The notes beneath the pieces were generated by a model. It did not search any database. It saw only the letters and a program-made list of their open reading frames with translations, and was not told the origin of the DNA. Positions 35,835-44,385 of a DNA stretch of 64,000 nucleotides are shown here, piece after piece. Source of the DNA: PALSA-610 sp038239145 (GTDB lineage: Bacteria; Actinomycetota; Acidimicrobiia; IMCC26256; PALSA-610); assembly GCA_038239145.1 (NCBI GenBank), contig JBBSFB010000007.1:49316-113315 (forward strand). Direction: 5' to 3'. Numbering within the stretch: position 1 is the stretch's first letter; each line of letters opens with the position of its first letter. A program made the position numbers and the translations under genes.

Positions 35835-38375
35835 TTACGAATTCCACAGGGCCGGACCCGACTGCTCGGTGGGAGGCCGGCGTAGGAGGGCTGAAATCTC
35901 GTCGGCGCCGACCGGCGGGCTCAGTAGGAACCCGCACGCCGCATCGCACGAGAGCCTTCTGAGCTCTTTGAGCTGCCGGGGTGTTTCGATCCCTTCCGCG
36001 CTGACGCCCATTCCCAGCGTGTGCGCGAGACCGATGACCGCTTCGATGATCGCCGTCGATTCGGCGCTCGTGCCCAGCCCGGAGACAAAGGTGCGGTCGA
36101 TCTTCAAGATGTCCACGCGGAACCGCAATAGGTAGAGGAGCGACGAGTAGCCCGTCCCGAAGTCGTCGATCGCTACCCGCACGCCGAGCGCCTCGATGTC
36201 GCGCAGCTCCGTGCCCGGGGTCTCCGCTTCGTCGATGAGGGTGCTCTCGGTCAGCTCGAGGCCGAGCGCCGACGGATCGAGCCCGTGACGTTGCAGGGCC
36301 GCTTCGACAGCTGCCGGGAACCGGGGCCGGGCGAGCTGACGCCCCGACACATTGACCCAGGCGGCCCGGAAGGATCCGCTGACGTCGAGCTTGCGCCACT
36401 CGCCGACCTGCGCGCACACGGTGTCGAGCACCCATTCGCCGATGGGCACGATGAGCTCGGTGCTCTCCGCGATCGGGATGAACTCCGACGGCGGGACGAG
36501 CCCCCGTTCGGGGTGCCGCCAGCGAGTGAGTGCCTCGACGCCGGCGATGCGGTTCGTCGCGAGGTCGTACACCGGCTGGTATTCGAGGAACAGCTCGTTG
36601 TTGTCGATCGCGTGGCGCAAGGCCTGTTCGGTCTCGACGCGGCGGACGGTGCGGGTCCACACCTCTTTGTCGAACGTCGACACGCGGTCACCGCCGCTCG
36701 ACTTGGCGTCGTACATCGCGGCGTCGGCCTCGTGTAGCACGGTCTCCGCGTCGACGTCCTGATCGCCGGTCGCGATCGTGAGGCCGATGCTCGCGGTCAC
36801 GACGAGCTCGCGCCCGTGGATCACGTACGGCTTGCGCAGCGCGGCGACGATGGCACGCGCGATGTCGACGGCGGCGTCGGCGCCCGTGAGGTCGTGGAGC
36901 ACGACCACGAACTCGTCGCCGCCGAGGCGGGCCACGGTGTCGACCGTCCGGCGCCCTCGTCCCAACCGTTGCGCGACCTCGACGAGGAGTTCGTCGCCGG
37001 CCGAGTGACCGAGCGAGTCGTTGACCGACTTGAACCGATCGAGGTCGATGAACAACACCGCCGTGCTGCACCCGTTCCGGCGCGCGCGGGCGAAGGTCTG
37101 GCCGAGACGGTCGACCACCAGAGCCCGGTTCGGCAAGCCGGTGAGCGGATCGTGCAACGCGCGGAACTCGAGCGCGGTCTCGACGTTGCGGCGGTCGGTG
37201 ATGTCCCGCACGTGGGCGACGACGCCCTGTACCGCCGGTTCGTACAGCAGGTTCGTCGTGCGGAGTTCGAACCACCGCCAGCGCCCGTCGGCGTGGCGAC
37301 CCCGCAGCTCGATCGAGTGCTCCTGGGTCGGGTCGGCGACGACCGTCTCGAAGTGCGCGACGCACATCGGGCGATCGTCAGGATGGATGAACCCGAGCAG
37401 ATTGCCACCGAGGAGATCGTCGGGCCGGTGGCCGAGCACGTGCTCGATGGATGGGCTCACGTACGACGGGCGGGCCTTGTCGTCGACGACGATGATGACG
37501 TCGGAGGAGTGCCGCACCAGGGCGCGAAAGCGCTCCGAGGTACGGCGCAGCGCGTCGGCCGCGGCTTCGGCATCGGTGGTGTCGCGCGAGTTCGAGACGA
37601 TCCCCTGTACTGCAGGAACGTCGAGCATGTTCGTGAAGACGTTCTCGAACCAACGCCACGATCCGTTCGCGTGCTTGATGCGACACCGCACGCGCGCCCA
37701 CTTGCCCGATGTCGCGCGCACATCGGTCAACGTCGCCTGCAACTCGGCGACGTCGGCCGGGTGCACGACCTCGGTTCCGTGACCTTCGAGCCACAGCGAA
37801 AGCGGGTGGCCGAGGATCCGTTCGTGCGACGGTGACACGTACGACATCCGGCCTTCGCGATCGATGATCGCGAGGAGGTCGAACCCGCTCTGCACCAGCC
37901 AACGGAAACGCTCTTCGCTCTCGCGCAACGCGAGCTCCGCGTGCTTGCGATCGGTGATGTCGCGGAAGTGTCCGACGAGGCCGCGCACGTTCGGTTCCGA
38001 CAGCAGGTTGAGCGCGACGACCTCGGTCCACACCCAGCCGCCGTCGCGGCGCCGGATGCGGGCGTGGGTGGTACTCGGCTCGTCGGGCCGCTCGAACAGA
38101 CGGGTGAGGTGCTCTCCGAAGCTCGGGAGATCCTCGGGGTGGACGAGGTGGAGGCCGTCGGTACCGAGAAGATCGGCAGCCGTCCAGCCCGAGACCTGTT
38201 CGATCGCCCCGGTCGCGAACACGACCGTTCCCGTCGCATCCGCGATCACGATCATGTCGCGCGACCGGCTCACGACCGAGAACAAGAAGTCGTGGAGCGA
38301 GTGGAACGCGGCGGGGTGACCCATGTCGGCGCCGACGGGTCCGGCGCGGGTGGAGTCGACCTCGGGGATGGCCAC
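35835..38375 (-). CDS. PAS-PAS-PAS-GGDEF-EAL cyclic di-GMP protein
   Basis: An 846-residue cytoplasmic sensor. Three PAS/PAC units (about 20-140, 150-265, 275-395) each end in an RDITDR- or RDTTDA-like linker. GGDEF (about 405-565) keeps RLGGDEF, and EAL (about 580-830) keeps GVEALTRW, IDDFGTGYSSL and KIDRTFV. It could make and degrade c-di-GMP depending on signal. GTG 38375 is chosen because the following codons have typical high GC3; ATG 38324 is an alternative. No Shine-Dalgarno is clear. Confidence 0.91.
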   Translation of the reverse strand: MAIPEVDSTRAGPVGADMGHPAAFHSLHDFLFSVVSRSRDMIVIADATGTVVFATGAIEQVSGWTAADLLGTDGLHLVHPEDLPSFGEHLTRLFERPDEPSTTHARIRRRDGGWVWTEVVALNLLSEPNVRGLVGHFRDITDRKHAELALRESEERFRWLVQSGFDLLAIIDREGRMSYVSPSHERILGHPLSLWLEGHGTEVVHPADVAELQATLTDVRATSGKWARVRCRIKHANGSWRWFENVFTNMLDVPAVQGIVSNSRDTTDAEAAADALRRTSERFRALVRHSSDVIIVVDDKARPSYVSPSIEHVLGHRPDDLLGGNLLGFIHPDDRPMCVAHFETVVADPTQEHSIELRGRHADGRWRWFELRTTNLLYEPAVQGVVAHVRDITDRRNVETALEFRALHDPLTGLPNRALVVDRLGQTFARARRNGCSTAVLFIDLDRFKSVNDSLGHSAGDELLVEVAQRLGRGRRTVDTVARLGGDEFVVVLHDLTGADAAVDIARAIVAALRKPYVIHGRELVVTASIGLTIATGDQDVDAETVLHEADAAMYDAKSSGGDRVSTFDKEVWTRTVRRVETEQALRHAIDNNELFLEYQPVYDLATNRIAGVEALTRWRHPERGLVPPSEFIPIAESTELIVPIGEWVLDTVCAQVGEWRKLDVSGSFRAAWVNVSGRQLARPRFPAAVEAALQRHGLDPSALGLELTESTLIDEAETPGTELRDIEALGVRVAIDDFGTGYSSLLYLLRFRVDILKIDRTFVSGLGTSAESTAIIEAVIGLAHTLGMGVSAEGIETPRQLKELRRLSCDAACGFLLSPPVGADEISALLRRPPTEQSGPALWNS

Positions 38376-38551
38376 ATCGAATGAACGGCCGCCGGGGCCT
38401 GCGGCCTGAGCCCGAGGTGACAGAAAGTGCTTGCCACGCAGAGTGGTCTTGGTGTTCACTACCCGAGGGAAAGTGGGGGGTTGGGCAGGCAACCCTCGGC
38501 GTGCCGCACTCGTGCCGCGTCGAGGTTGCCAACCTCCCGATCCGCTCGACC

Positions 38552-39373
38552 TCAGGGTTGAGGCAGGTGCCTCCGGAGGTTGGCGGTCTGGGTGGCGATC
38601 GCGCAGAGGTTGCCGGCCTCGTCCCACAGCCGCGCCGGTCCGGTGGCGTACCCGTCGCCGATATGCCAGGCCTCGATCTCCTGCAGCACCCACGAGGTCA
38701 CCGGCGCTTGCACGAACCGGATGCCGATCTCGAGCGACAGCACCATGAACATGCCGCGGCTGTCGGGTGGCCCGAGCGCACGTCCGACCGCGGGCCCGAG
38801 GACGTCGCCGTGGACGGCCAGGCTCAGCAGGTGGGGCTCGCTCTTGCGGAGCCGGACCCACGAGAGGAACTGTCCCTTGCCCGGGTCGTCGAGCGGGCTG
38901 GCCGGCCGCCACTCGGTCTGTTCGTGGAAGTTGATCGGACCGAACGGGTTGGGCCGCTCGGGCGGGAGGTCGAGAGCGCCGGGGAGCGGTACGTCGGGGA
39001 AGACAACCTCTTGGTGCGCGAGCTCGATGTCGTGGGGTGCGCCGAACACGCCGTGCACGCGCAGCGCAGGCGGGTTGACGCCGGGCACGCGCAGATCGGC
39101 CGCGACCTGCGACGCCTTGCGACCGTCGCGCAGCACGTCGACGTCGATCGTGATCGGACCGGGCGGCACCGGCGCGAGGAAGATCGCGTTCGCAGTGACG
39201 AGCGACAGATCTTCGCGGCCGAGGTATTCGTCCATGGCCCGCAGCGCCGCGTACATCGAGACGCCGCCGAAGATGTAGACGACCTTCCATTCCTCGGGGA
39301 TCTGCCCGTGGAATCGGCCGGGTCGATTTGCATCGAGAGTGAACGTGGTGTCGTCGCGGATGTCGCGAAGCAT
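38552..39373 (-). CDS. TesB-like double-hotdog acyl-CoA thioesterase
   Basis: A 273-residue protein of the same architecture as 22836-23660. The first hotdog has YIFGGVSMYAALRAMDEYLG and SLVTANAIFLAPVPPG; the second has RGMFMVLSLEIGIRFVQAPVTSWVLQEIEAWHIGDGYATG. It would hydrolyse acyl-CoA. TAGGCT (39385 to 39380) lies 6 nt before the ATG, so it is leaderless. Its -10 overlaps that of the divergent CMD gene. A 176-bp gap separates it from the c-di-GMP gene and holds nothing I recognise. Confidence 0.85.
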   Translation of the reverse strand: MLRDIRDDTTFTLDANRPGRFHGQIPEEWKVVYIFGGVSMYAALRAMDEYLGREDLSLVTANAIFLAPVPPGPITIDVDVLRDGRKASQVAADLRVPGVNPPALRVHGVFGAPHDIELAHQEVVFPDVPLPGALDLPPERPNPFGPINFHEQTEWRPASPLDDPGKGQFLSWVRLRKSEPHLLSLAVHGDVLGPAVGRALGPPDSRGMFMVLSLEIGIRFVQAPVTSWVLQEIEAWHIGDGYATGPARLWDEAGNLCAIATQTANLRRHLPQP

Positions 39374-39379
39374 CGGGGG

Positions 39380-39389
39380 AGCCTACGCT
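39380..39389. promoter_or_regulatory. Bidirectional promoter: overlapping divergent -10 boxes
   Basis: AGCCTACGCT contains TAGGCT on the minus strand (39385 to 39380) and TACGCT on the plus strand (39384-39389), sharing the central TA. The two start codons lie 6 and 8 nt away on opposite sides, leaving an intergenic space of only 24 bp. Confidence 0.65.
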
Positions 39390-39397
39390 CTGGCCTC

Positions 39398-39940
39398 ATG
39401 GAACCTCGCTTGCCGCCGCTGCCCCGTGACCAGTGGGACGAAGAGACACGCGCGTTGTTGGGGGAGAGCGCCCTCAACGTCTTCGCCACGTTCGCGCATC
39501 ATCCCAAGCTCATGAAGCGATGGCTCGTCTTCGGGAACCACGTGCTCGCGAAGAGCACCCTGCCCGCGCGCGATCGCGAGCTGCTCGTGCTCCGGACCGG
39601 ATGGAACTGCCGGGCACCCTACGAATGGGCGCAGCACGTTGCCATCGCGCGCAGCATCGGCATCACGGACGAGGAGATCACCCGCATCACCGAGGGTCCC
39701 GATTCGCCCGGTTGGTCGGAGCTCGACGCGCTGGTGCTACGCGCCGCCGACGAGTTGCACGCCGACCAGGGCCTGACCGATGCCACGTACGCCGCGCTCG
39801 CCGCGCACTACGACGTGCAGCAGCAACTCGACCTGGTGTTCGCCGTGGGCCAGTACACGTTGGTGTCGATGGCGCTGAACGCGTTCCGGGCCGAACGCGA
39901 CGACAACGTCACCGGGGTTCCGATCCCAACCCGCGAGTAA
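39398..39940 (+). CDS. Carboxymuconolactone decarboxylase (AhpD-like) family protein
   Basis: A 180-residue all-helical CMD-family protein. DRELLVLRTGWNCRAPYEWAQHVAIARSIGITDEEI carries the family motif, but only one Cys (NCRAPYEW) is present where AhpD has a CxxC pair, so peroxidase activity is unlikely. It resembles the CMD-type proteins found beside lipid and sterol catabolic genes. The start follows TACGCT by 8 nt. The last 32 bp overlap the convergent adenylyltransferase-NYN gene. Confidence 0.86.
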   Translation: MEPRLPPLPRDQWDEETRALLGESALNVFATFAHHPKLMKRWLVFGNHVLAKSTLPARDRELLVLRTGWNCRAPYEWAQHVAIARSIGITDEEITRITEGPDSPGWSELDALVLRAADELHADQGLTDATYAALAAHYDVQQQLDLVFAVGQYTLVSMALNAFRAERDDNVTGVPIPTRE

Positions 39941-40796
39941 GCGCTCGCGCGCCTTCCACGACCGCGCCCAGCGCGCGCACTCGTTGCGCCAGATCGCGAT
40001 CCGACGTGATGACGGTGAGCGAGGCCGGGTCATCGTCGCTCGTCACCTCTTCGACGATGCGGTCGTCGGCCGCGTCCCGTCCGGCGCGGCGCGCGTAGGC
40101 GACGCGTATCCCGTCGTGCGGGCCTTCGGGCAGGCCCGGGAGCGGTCGGCCGTCGAAGACGACGGTGAGGTCGCAGCCGGTACGCGCCGCGAAGCCCTGC
40201 AGCTCCGTGACGAGGCGCCGGGCCGCGCGTGGGCGATCGTGCCACCACCCGTCGGGCCGGCTTCCGACCACGTTGTTCCCGTCGACCATCAGCCGGGGCC
40301 GCGCCTCGGGCACGATCAACTGGTGCTCGCCCGCGCGCGCCCGTGTCGACGAGACCTGCGCGTGCGCGGAATCGATGTCGAGTACTTCGGCGCCCACCAC
40401 GTCGAATCCGGGTCGGGGTGCGACGAGCACGCGCGGGAGCGCCGCGAGCGCGGCGTCGCGCCCGCTCGCGTCGTTGCCGTACCAGACCGGATCGCGCACT
40501 TGTGCCCACTTGTCGGCGCCCATGACCACGACGTCGTAGCCCGCAGCGATATCGGCGATTAGTTGCGCGTCCGTGATCGTGACGGAGAGCCAGGGACGCG
40601 TGCGCGCCGCCCGCCGGATCGTGGCCGCGCGCGAGTCGACGCCGGCATGCCCACCGTGCTCCTTGCCGAGCGCGACATTGGAGAGCGCGAGATCGATCCG
40701 GTCGAGGCCGGCTGCGTGCACGGCCGCTTCCGCGACGGCGAGGTGCGCGACCGTCAACGGATCGAACGAGCCGGGATAGACGCCCGTTGCCGTCAC
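39909..40796 (-). CDS. Fusion of NadD/CoaD-like nucleotidyltransferase and NYN (PIN-like) nuclease domain
   Basis: A 295-residue protein with two domains. Residues 1-165 form an adenylyltransferase fold with GSFDPLTVAH (the HxGH-type site) and VSSTRARAG (the ISSTxxR site). Residues 168-290 form a NYN/YacP-like domain with VDGNNVVGSRPDGWW, VVFDGRP and ITSDRDL, whose acidic residues would bind metal for RNA cleavage. The fusion is unusual. Its ATG overlaps the stop of the NrtR-like gene by 4 nt, so NAD-related adenylylation is a sensible guess for the first domain. Confidence 0.83.
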   Translation of the reverse strand: MTATGVYPGSFDPLTVAHLAVAEAAVHAAGLDRIDLALSNVALGKEHGGHAGVDSRAATIRRAARTRPWLSVTITDAQLIADIAAGYDVVVMGADKWAQVRDPVWYGNDASGRDAALAALPRVLVAPRPGFDVVGAEVLDIDSAHAQVSSTRARAGEHQLIVPEARPRLMVDGNNVVGSRPDGWWHDRPRAARRLVTELQGFAARTGCDLTVVFDGRPLPGLPEGPHDGIRVAYARRAGRDAADDRIVEEVTSDDDPASLTVITSDRDLAQRVRALGAVVEGARALTRGLGSEPR

Positions 40797-41569
40797 GGTC
40801 GGAGGATGGGCGGGTGCAGTCGGGTGGCGCGGCCGCGTCGGTACAACGCGGCAGGACGACCGTCGGTCGGCGCGGTGTTCCCCGTCGGCTCCACGAACCC
40901 TGCTGTCGAGAGCACCTTCCGCCGGAAGTTCCCTTCGTGGAGCGTCTCACCCCAGACCGCTTCGTAGACGCGTCGCAACTCGCCCAGGGTGAACGGCTCG
41001 TCGAGGAAGGCGGTGGCCAATGTCGTGTACTCGAGCTTGGCCCGTGCCCGTTCGATCGCGTCACTGATGATCTGCGCGTGGTCGAACGCGAGCGGCACCC
41101 CGTCGTCGCTGCCGACGCCCTCGACCGCGAGGTCGTCGATCGCCCACAACCGCACGTCGGCCGCGTCGGAGCCCGCGGCCGCGGGCTCGTTCTGCGTCGT
41201 GAAACCGACGTAGGCGACCGAAACCACCCGCATGCGGGGGTCGCGTCCGGGCGCGCCGTAGGAACCGAGCTGTTCGATGTGACCGAGTGCGACCGACGCG
41301 CCGAAGCCGGCGACGAGCACACCCGTCTCCTCCTCGAGCTCTCGCCGGGCGGCGCCGTCGAGGTCGTCCTCGGGCTCGACGAATCCGCCCGGCAGCGCCC
41401 ACCGACCCCGGAAGGGGTGGTTGCGACGCTGGACGAGGAGCACCGAGAGCCGCCCGGAACGGACCGTGAGCAGCACCACGTCTACCGTGACGGCGAGCGG
41501 CGCGTACCGGCCCGGCTCGTAGGAGCGCAGGAACTCGGCCTCGTCCGGTGCTGCCTGATCCCCATCCAC
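40793..41569 (-). CDS. Nudix domain protein with winged helix, NrtR-like regulator
   Basis: A 258-residue protein with an N-terminal Nudix fold (WALPGGFVEPEDDLDGAARRELEEETG, complete Nudix box) and a C-terminal winged helix (EPFTLGELRRVYEAVWG, then NFRRKVL). This matches NrtR, a repressor of NAD metabolism genes that binds ADP-ribose. The intact box suggests it might also hydrolyse a nucleotide. GTG 41569 is 8 nt after TATACT. It overlaps the downstream adenylyltransferase-NYN gene, consistent with an NAD-linked operon. Confidence 0.86.
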   Translation of the reverse strand: MDGDQAAPDEAEFLRSYEPGRYAPLAVTVDVVLLTVRSGRLSVLLVQRRNHPFRGRWALPGGFVEPEDDLDGAARRELEEETGVLVAGFGASVALGHIEQLGSYGAPGRDPRMRVVSVAYVGFTTQNEPAAAGSDAADVRLWAIDDLAVEGVGSDDGVPLAFDHAQIISDAIERARAKLEYTTLATAFLDEPFTLGELRRVYEAVWGETLHEGNFRRKVLSTAGFVEPTGNTAPTDGRPAALYRRGRATRLHPPILRP

Positions 41570-41629
41570 TCCGCCTGAGTATAAGGAGTCGCCCCTCTTC
41601 CCGAACGAACGTTTGATAGGTTCTCCGAG

Positions 41630-42262
41630 GTGGCCCCGCCCCGCGATCGCATCCTCGATGCAACCCTCACACTGATGGCGCGGGGCGGCGCCCACGGCAC
41701 GAGCATGCGGGCCGTCGCCGCGGCGTCGGGTCTCAACGTGGCGACCCTGTACCACTACTTCCCGTCGAAACACGACCTCCTGCAGGCCGCCATCGCCCAC
41801 CGCCGGGCCGCCGACTTCCCGCTTTCGCCTTTCCCCGACGGGCTTCCGGGGAGCGTCGAGGACCGGCTCGCGGCCCTGCTCGATCACCTCTTCGTGGGCA
41901 TGACCACCGACGAGGAGCTCTGGCGGGCACTCATCGCGGAGGCGATGCACGGCGACGACGACGTGCTCGAACCCCTGCTCGAGACCGCGAACGCGTTCGA
42001 GGACGCTCTGGCCGGATGGCTCGCCACGTTGTGTCCCGACGCCCCCGGTCTCGGCGATCCTGCCGTCGTGCGCGCCATGCGCAACGCGGTGATCGGGGTC
42101 CTGGTGGAGCATCTGCCCCAGTCCGACGGGCGGCGGGAGTCGCTCGAGGGGCGAGCGCGCGAGCTCGCGCACGTTTTCGCCAGGCTTGCGCCCGATCAGG
42201 CGGACCACCCGCGTGTCGATGAATACCGAGAGATACGGATGCACGGGCCCGACGGCTCGTGA
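41630..42262 (+). CDS. TetR-family regulator upstream of a P450
   Basis: A 210-residue TetR protein with helix-turn-helix AHGTSMRAVAAASGLNVATLYHYFPSKHDLL and a C-terminal TetR ligand domain. GTG 41630 is 7 nt after TAGGTT (41617-41622), so it is leaderless. It is divergent from the NrtR-like gene with 60 bp between starts, and is followed 13 bp later by a P450 in the same direction, which it probably regulates. A weak AACGTT-centred symmetry lies at 41603-41614. Confidence 0.9.
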   Translation: MAPPRDRILDATLTLMARGGAHGTSMRAVAAASGLNVATLYHYFPSKHDLLQAAIAHRRAADFPLSPFPDGLPGSVEDRLAALLDHLFVGMTTDEELWRALIAEAMHGDDDVLEPLLETANAFEDALAGWLATLCPDAPGLGDPAVVRAMRNAVIGVLVEHLPQSDGRRESLEGRARELAHVFARLAPDQADHPRVDEYREIRMHGPDGS

Positions 42263-42275
42263 ACGTGGAGGAACA

Positions 42276-43541
42276 ATGACCGCACCCGCAGCCCCGCTCG
42301 AACCGGACGCCCTCGACCCGACCCTCTACGTGAGGGGCGTGGCGCACGATGTCTTCCGTTGGATGCGCGAGAACGACCCGGTTCACCGCGACGACGTCAA
42401 CGGCATCTGGGTCGTGTCGAAGTACGACGACATCTCCTACGTCGAACGCCAGCCCGAGTTGTTCTGCAGCGGTCAAGGTGTCCGTCCGAAGGGCGGCGGC
42501 GCCGACGCGCTGTCGATCGTGTCGATGGACGACCCCGAGCACGCCCGCCAGCGCCGGCTGATAAGCCGCGGCTTCACGGGGAGCCGCATCACCCATCTCG
42601 TCGACCACATCCGGGAGCTCGCGCACGGGCTCGTCGACGACGTCGCCGGGCGCGGCGAATGCGACTTCGTCGACGACATCGCCAAGCAGCTGCCGTTGAT
42701 CGTCATCGCAGAAATGCTCGGCCTCGGTGTCGACGAGCGCCACCGGCTCGCGCACTGGTCGGACACGATGATGGCGGGCGAGGGCGCCGACGCCGAAGAC
42801 CCCCGCCAAGCCGCGGCAGGAGAGGCGTGGGGCGAGTACATCACGTATCTCGTCGGGCTGTTGGAAGAACGGCGCGCCCACCCGCAAGACGATCTGATCT
42901 CGGTACTGCTCTCGTCGGCCGACGCGGGCGAGCTTTCCTTCGACGAGGAGGGCGTGCACAAGAAGGTCATGGAAGGGTCGCTCGCCGACTCCAGTCTCGG
43001 CCTCGGTTCCGACGACCTGCTCGCGTTCTTGGTGCTGTTGCTCGTCGCCGGCAACGAGACGACGCGCAACGGATTGTCGGGCGGGATGCTCGCGTTGTCG
43101 AACTTCCCGAGCGAGCGCGACAAGCTCGTCGCCGATCTCTCCCTCGTGAACACCGCGACCGAAGAGGTGCTGCGTTACGTCTCCCCGGTGATCAGCTTCT
43201 CTCGCACGGTCACGCGCGACACGGAGCTGCGGGGCCGTGTGCTGGCGGCGGGCGACGTCGTGCTCAACGTGTACCCGAGCGCGAACCGCGACGCCGACAT
43301 CTTCGACGCCCCCGACGTCTTTCGAGTCGACCGGTCGCCGAACCTGCACCTCGCGTTCGGCACGGGTCCGCACTTCTGCCTGGGCGCGAACCTTGCCCGC
43401 ACCGAGATCCGGGTGATGTTGGAAGAGTTGTTGACGCGCCTCCCCGACATCCACGTTCCTGCCGGAGTCGACGCCGAGCGCGGTGCGAACTCGCTCGTCA
43501 CCACGATCCAACACCTGCCCGTCGAGTTCACGAAGGCGTAG
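42276..43541 (+). CDS. Cytochrome P450
   Basis: A 421-residue class I P450. It shows the I-helix AGNETTRN, ExxR (EEVLRYV) and heme loop LAFGTGPHFCLGANLARTEIR. It resembles the CYP subfamilies of Actinobacteria that oxidise steroids or fatty acids (substrate not assignable). GGAGG (42267-42271) lies 4 nt before the ATG, so this gene relies on a Shine-Dalgarno and reads from the TetR transcript. It is unrelated in position to the P450 remnant at 4007, although both end in a similar HLPV segment. Confidence 0.94.
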   Translation: MTAPAAPLEPDALDPTLYVRGVAHDVFRWMRENDPVHRDDVNGIWVVSKYDDISYVERQPELFCSGQGVRPKGGGADALSIVSMDDPEHARQRRLISRGFTGSRITHLVDHIRELAHGLVDDVAGRGECDFVDDIAKQLPLIVIAEMLGLGVDERHRLAHWSDTMMAGEGADAEDPRQAAAGEAWGEYITYLVGLLEERRAHPQDDLISVLLSSADAGELSFDEEGVHKKVMEGSLADSSLGLGSDDLLAFLVLLLVAGNETTRNGLSGGMLALSNFPSERDKLVADLSLVNTATEEVLRYVSPVISFSRTVTRDTELRGRVLAAGDVVLNVYPSANRDADIFDAPDVFRVDRSPNLHLAFGTGPHFCLGANLARTEIRVMLEELLTRLPDIHVPAGVDAERGANSLVTTIQHLPVEFTKA

Positions 43542-43572
43542 AGCCGCTCGAGCAGGAACGTGGATGTCTGCG

Positions 43573-44346
43573 TCAGCTGATGGGCGGCAGGCGTATCGAC
43601 GAGATCAGCCTGCGCACGTCGACCAACGGCGTCGCGAAATTGCGTTGATCGGACGCGTAGGTCACGACGAACGCGACCCGGCCCCGAACGACCCAGACCG
43701 TGAGGAAGCGTTGTGATGTACCGGCTTTGTCGATGTGCCAGATCATCTGCCGGCCGCCCGCCCCGCTCAAGGTCGCGGCGCGCCGGTCGTCGATCGTTCC
43801 GCCGGTCTGCGCGATGCGCTTCACGGTCGCGCGTTCGTAATCGGCCGGGGTCAGTCCGTCGGCGAGCGGCTGTTCGAGCATGTTGATGTTGCGGCGGTAA
43901 CCCGCGGCGTCGAGACCATGCCCGTCGATCGACACGACGAGCGGACCGAGCCGCCCGGCCTGCACCGTCCACGTCGTGGGGTGCAGGAGGGTCACACCCG
44001 ACGCGTCGGTGTACGCCACCCACGTGAGACCGTTCGCGGCGGACTGCACGGTCGGAGCGATCGTGGCCGAGGGCGCGTGTGCGTTGGTAGTGGGCGGCGT
44101 CGTCGGGTGCTTCGGCGCGGTGGGGCGCGGAGTGACTTCGGCGGCCGGCAGTTTGTGCTTCGGTGCGGTTGTCGGCGTGGCCTTCGGCTTCACCTTGGAC
44201 GGGTGCTTCCGTACCTGCCTGGAAGCGGCGGCCGCCTGCGCCGACGCCACGGTGGGCGCCGGGCCCCGAGCGTCCCATCGCGTACCGCCGCACCCGGCCA
44301 CCAGGACCAGGAGAACGACGACGGGCGCGGCCAGGTTGCGTCTCAT
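43573..44346 (-). CDS. Probable lipoprotein of unknown function
   Basis: A 257-residue exported protein. The N-terminus MRRNLAAPVVVLLVLVAGC has a lipobox with Cys19, followed by a Lys/Pro/Thr-rich linker (about 35-95) and a globular domain with ANGLTWVAYTDASGVTLLHP and VWVVRGRVAFVVTYASD. The fold resembles PsbP/LpqN-like surface proteins, but I cannot assign a role. An in-frame ATG at 44379 gives a longer form without improving the signal. A perfect 18-bp palindrome lies 6 nt upstream of this start. Confidence 0.72.
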   Translation of the reverse strand: MRRNLAAPVVVLLVLVAGCGGTRWDARGPAPTVASAQAAAASRQVRKHPSKVKPKATPTTAPKHKLPAAEVTPRPTAPKHPTTPPTTNAHAPSATIAPTVQSAANGLTWVAYTDASGVTLLHPTTWTVQAGRLGPLVVSIDGHGLDAAGYRRNINMLEQPLADGLTPADYERATVKRIAQTGGTIDDRRAATLSGAGGRQMIWHIDKAGTSQRFLTVWVVRGRVAFVVTYASDQRNFATPLVDVRRLISSIRLPPIS

Positions 44347-44352
44347 CTCGGG

Positions 44353-44370
44353 GTCAATCGGCCGATTGAC
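44353..44370. promoter_or_regulatory. Perfect 18-bp palindrome upstream of the lipoprotein gene
   Basis: GTCAATCGGCCGATTGAC equals its reverse complement and lies in the 39-bp gap between the double-hotdog gene and the lipoprotein gene. It shares TCAATCG...CGATTGA with the site at 13617-13630. It could be an operator, or a short stem that ends the upstream operon. Confidence 0.5.
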
Positions 44371-44385
44371 GCCCGACATTCGGAT

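Noticed and set aside
35764..35847. An N-terminal extension of the PAS-GGDEF protein from GTG 35847.
   Set aside because: The codons are atypical (CAA CAA CGT, ACA CCT CCT) and no Shine-Dalgarno or -10 supports it.
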